DNA from: Phaeosaccion multiseriatum
Lineage: Eukaryota > Ochrophyta, other classes
Direction of reading: 5' to 3'
Assembly: GCA_965112735.1 (NCBI GenBank)
Contig: OZ218955.1
Span: 2,232,001 to 2,296,000, forward strand
Length of the DNA stretch: 64,000 nucleotides
Shown here: positions 61,431-64,000 of the stretch, in pieces
How positions within the stretch are numbered: position 1 is the first letter of the stretch
How the letters are laid out: each line of letters opens with the position of its first letter
Made by a program: the position numbers and the translations under genes
Notes under the pieces: generated by a model
Database searches by the model: none
Seen by the model: only the letters and a program-made list of their open reading frames with translations
Told to the model about the DNA's origin: nothing

Positions 61431-61942
61431 GGTGGCAGGGCGTGCTGCTTCTCAGTTCAGCTCCTGCTCAGCTGCTGCCACTGGCTGCTGCTGCCGCTGG
61501 CCGCTTACCACATGTCAGTCATGCCCTCGAAAGGGGTAGCGTGCGCCCTCCTTTTCCAGCTGCGATGGCACGCGTAAGCCGCTTGGCAGAGCTCATTCCA
61601 GTGAGGGAGGGAGATGAGACGAAATTCTGTAACGATTTTCATACTGCACCCTGGAACTGAAACTCGCATGGGTTGCCCATAGGGCACTTCCACAATCGCT
61701 GCTCTGCCCCAGCTTCCAAAGCTCGTAACTTTTGGCCAGAAAGGTGTACGAAGGTGTGTGATAGGTCAGAATCTGCGCAAGGATGCCCTCTACAAGAAGA
61801 GCTGTCGTCCGGTTCGCAGCACTGCCGAGAAACGAAGGGCGAGGGAGAAAAGGGGGGTTGGGAGAAATATTGAAAACACTAAAAGATATATTTATGTCAA
61901 TTAAAAGCACTAAAAGTAAAATTTCTGTAAGATTTATGTCAA
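61431..61942. other. intergenic region between channel and transposase-like gene
   Basis: About 510 bp upstream of the channel start and downstream of the transposase-like stop. 61865-61945 is AT-rich, unlike the rest, and holds two direct copies of tttatgtcaatta (about 61891-61903 and 61930-61942). This could be the 3' terminus of the element. I find no clear terminal inverted repeat. Confidence 0.45.
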
Positions 61943-63914
61943 TTATATCATGACAGCAGTGTCTGGAGCGGCCGGGGGCGGGCTAGAGAGGACAGCAGGG
62001 GTGGTGGGAGGTGTTGGGGGTGCCGAAGGCTCTACAATGGGCGTCACAGGCTGCTCCGCGGGTGCTTCGCGGGACGCAAGGCGCGCCAACAGGAGCTGCA
62101 CCAGCCCCTGCTTGAGGGTCCCTTTCGAGTACGTAATCCCTTCCCGTGCGCAGCAAGACTCCAACGTAGGCCGGTTCATCGCGACTACACTGGCCCGAGT
62201 GAGAAGCGGGCCCTTGTCTCCCACTATAGACTGGTACAGGTGCACAAGCTTTGGCTCCCCCCCAAACAGGTCGCCTTGCCCATTCTTCGCGGCGAAGCAG
62301 TGCTTGTACTCGCCCTTGCTGCAGGGGGTGCAGCTACAGCTCATCGTGCGAACATGAAGTGGGTACGCAACATCATAGTCCTGGCCTTGATGGAACGCTC
62401 CAATCGTGGCCTCCGAAACGAAGCCACCCTTCTCCACATCGCCCTCGTAGTGGTATATACTCTGGGTGCCCTGGATGCCCTTGATGTTCACGTCCTCCCG
62501 CTGAATGCTGCCGGCGGCAATAAACCTCACACGGGTCATCCGGGCTGTGAAAGGTGTCCAGCCCTTTCCAAAGTAGTCTTCGTCCGACATTGGCTGGGCG
62601 GTGGTGTCAAACATCTCAGTCACGAAGGCGGCAAAGTCCTTCGCCGAGTTCATCACCCTCTCCCCCATGTCCGTCCTCCTCGATGCCATGGCCTTGATGG
62701 TACCCCCAAGCCCATCGTGGGGCCCCTTACCATGCGAGGTGGTGTGGAACATGTGCGTCATCTTCACCCCCCACAACTTGAGACAGGAGGCAACGAAGGC
62801 GAAGTTCTTTGCGCCCTTGTACTGCTTGGCGCACCCGTCAGTGACGTTGATCCACTCCTTCAGCTTGAGGCCGTGCTTTTCGAAGTATCCCTTGTACTCC
62901 TGATGCATGAGGCTGCAGCAGTGCTCATGGAAGGCTTGGTCTTGAAGGGAGTCGTCGGAGATGAAAATCTGAGCGTGCACGTCATGGACGGGCTTCTCTC
63001 CCCCCCACATCCTGGGGTTGCAGTGCACGTAGCAAATCATGAGCGTCGCGGACGGACATGTGCCGCAGGTCACAGAGAACGCGCCTGATGAAAGGGAGAG
63101 CAGGAGAGAAACACACGAATACATTAGGAAGGAAAAGGAGGGAGCAGGGGGGGGGAGAGGAGGGAGGAAGGGTGGGGGGAGGACGGGAGGGGAGAGAAGT
63201 GGGCGCCCCTCTTGCTCTGACGTACCGCGGAGCTTATGCTTCTCCGAAAAGTCGGCCGAGCCTGCCGGGCCTGCTCGTTGCAACGCCACCTCCGAGTGCC
63301 CGTCAGCCGAAGGATAGTGTGCAGGGCCTTGACGACTGCCCCTCTTGCTGCTTCGACCGAGGCGGGCGCAAAGCCAATACGTCTTGCCAGAGATCCGTCG
63401 TTCTTCGAAAGCGCCTTCTCCACATCGGCCTCCTTCACACGAGCCACGCGACCGTCCACTGCTGGAAGCTCAACCTCATCTTCCTCCTTCCCCCAAAATC
63501 GCCATCTCGGAGCTTCCTCTTCTTCGCTGGGGGCTCTGATACACCCTTGGGAATGAAATACTTGGACCCCTTCACCAGCGAAGCCCACCGATGCTGTATC
63601 TCGCTCCTCTTTGCCGGCGGCGTCTTGATGTTGGCCTGTTCCATTCGTCCCGCAAGAAGTTTATCCTCCGTCTCCTGGACGTGCTCCTTAGAGCACATGC
63701 TGCGATAGTGTTTCTGCTCCTTCCTGGCTCCACTGGGTGCGACAGTCAGTGTCACGCTTGTCTTCTTGCCGCAGGGCGTTTCTGCATGCTTGAAAGTACA
63801 TCGATCCAGGTACCGGAAGTGGTGAGGACGCTCCGGAGTGGCCATTTCAATTTTCGCTTGGAGGGCGTTTTTACAGCTGAAGATGATCAGTAGGAGAAAG
63901 GTCACAGAGAGCAT
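61943..63914 (-). mobile_element. transposase-like gene, apparently intact with two introns
   Basis: Read unspliced, the region looks like three broken frames. With introns at 63438-63336 and 63225-63085 the exons 63914-63439, 63335-63226 and 63084-61943 form one frame of 575 residues. The core resembles transposon-derived proteins with DDE-like acidic residues: HAQIFISDDSLQDQAFHEHC, WINVTDGCAKQYKGAKNFAF, then FHTTSHGKGPHDGLGGTIKA. The triple HGKGP-x-DGxGG with an upstream TDG is typical of this group. A Cys-rich CSCTPCSKGEYKHC (SWIM-like) follows, and the C-terminus is a Pro/Ala tail. The N-terminal part has paired Cys/His (RCTFKHAETPC) that could bind DNA. An N-terminal hydrophobic stretch (FLLLIIFSC) is odd for a transposase; the ATG at 63845 is an alternative start. 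I cannot assign a superfamily, and no terminal repeats are seen. Confidence 0.62.
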
Positions 63915-64000
63915 TCTTAAAGCCCTAAGCACGCTGCATCCAGTGATGTGCTTGCAGTGCGCTATCGACGCTGTCCTCCCTGTTTTCTCATCCAGATTTC

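Overview
The window is nuclear DNA of a microalga, most likely a photosynthetic stramenopile (ochrophyte). Every well-supported gene is split by short GT-AG introns (about 60-370 nt, a few longer). Two proteins start with a signal peptide whose cleavage site falls at an aromatic residue (AHG-F, VAA-F), the bipartite plastid-targeting signature of secondary red plastids. A SPATA4-type calponin-homology protein points to a lineage with a flagellate stage. The species cannot be fixed from the sequence. I rebuilt exon structures by hand from splice consensus and reading phase; the 22 full gene models close in frame from ATG to stop.

Layout: 1-99 end of a membrane protein (+); 614-3036 ARPC1 (-); 3141-3704 plastid WxxW repeat protein (+); 3834-5585 TPR plus two cytochrome b5-like domains (-); 5843-9021 PhoD-like phosphatase with a membrane tail (+); 9239-11100 2OG-Fe dioxygenase-like protein (-); 11474-17546 DDHD phospholipase (+); 17732-18424 VEFS-box protein (-); 18586-22238 NAA35 (+); 22602-23710 plastid UPF0301 protein (-); 23885-25524 MON1 (+); 26389-30016 B-box-like/WW-like protein (-); 30219-32526 eIF3m (+); 32974-34349 Aurora kinase (+); 34590-36941 SAP-SURF2 protein (-); 37985-39237 START protein (-); 39571-42845 SPATA4-like protein (+); 43481-49007 SulP-STAS-CNBD transporter (+); 49105-51789 PTPDC1-like phosphatase (-); 51980-53696 START/SRPBCC protein (+); 54203-54631 C1D (-); 54806-55840 coiled-coil protein (+); 56109-61430 two-repeat CNBD potassium channel (-); 61943-63914 transposase-like gene (-).

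Strands alternate almost perfectly, giving nine head-to-head pairs whose start codons lie 104-373 bp apart, which suggests shared bidirectional promoters. The genes form no single pathway: most are housekeeping (actin nucleation, N-terminal acetylation, translation initiation, vesicle fusion, mitosis, exosome cofactor) mixed with membrane transport and signalling genes. Introns and gaps carry many microsatellites, notably 4-bp GTGA/CACT and CTGT arrays, which explain the long spurious open frames there.

The most unusual items are the 1,297-residue channel with two complete six-helix units and two pores, a VEFS-only Polycomb-type protein, the SAP-SURF2 fusion, the zinc-motif PTPDC1 phosphatase, an apparent split C-terminal frame in the SRPBCC protein, and a transposase-like gene that is intact once two introns are allowed.
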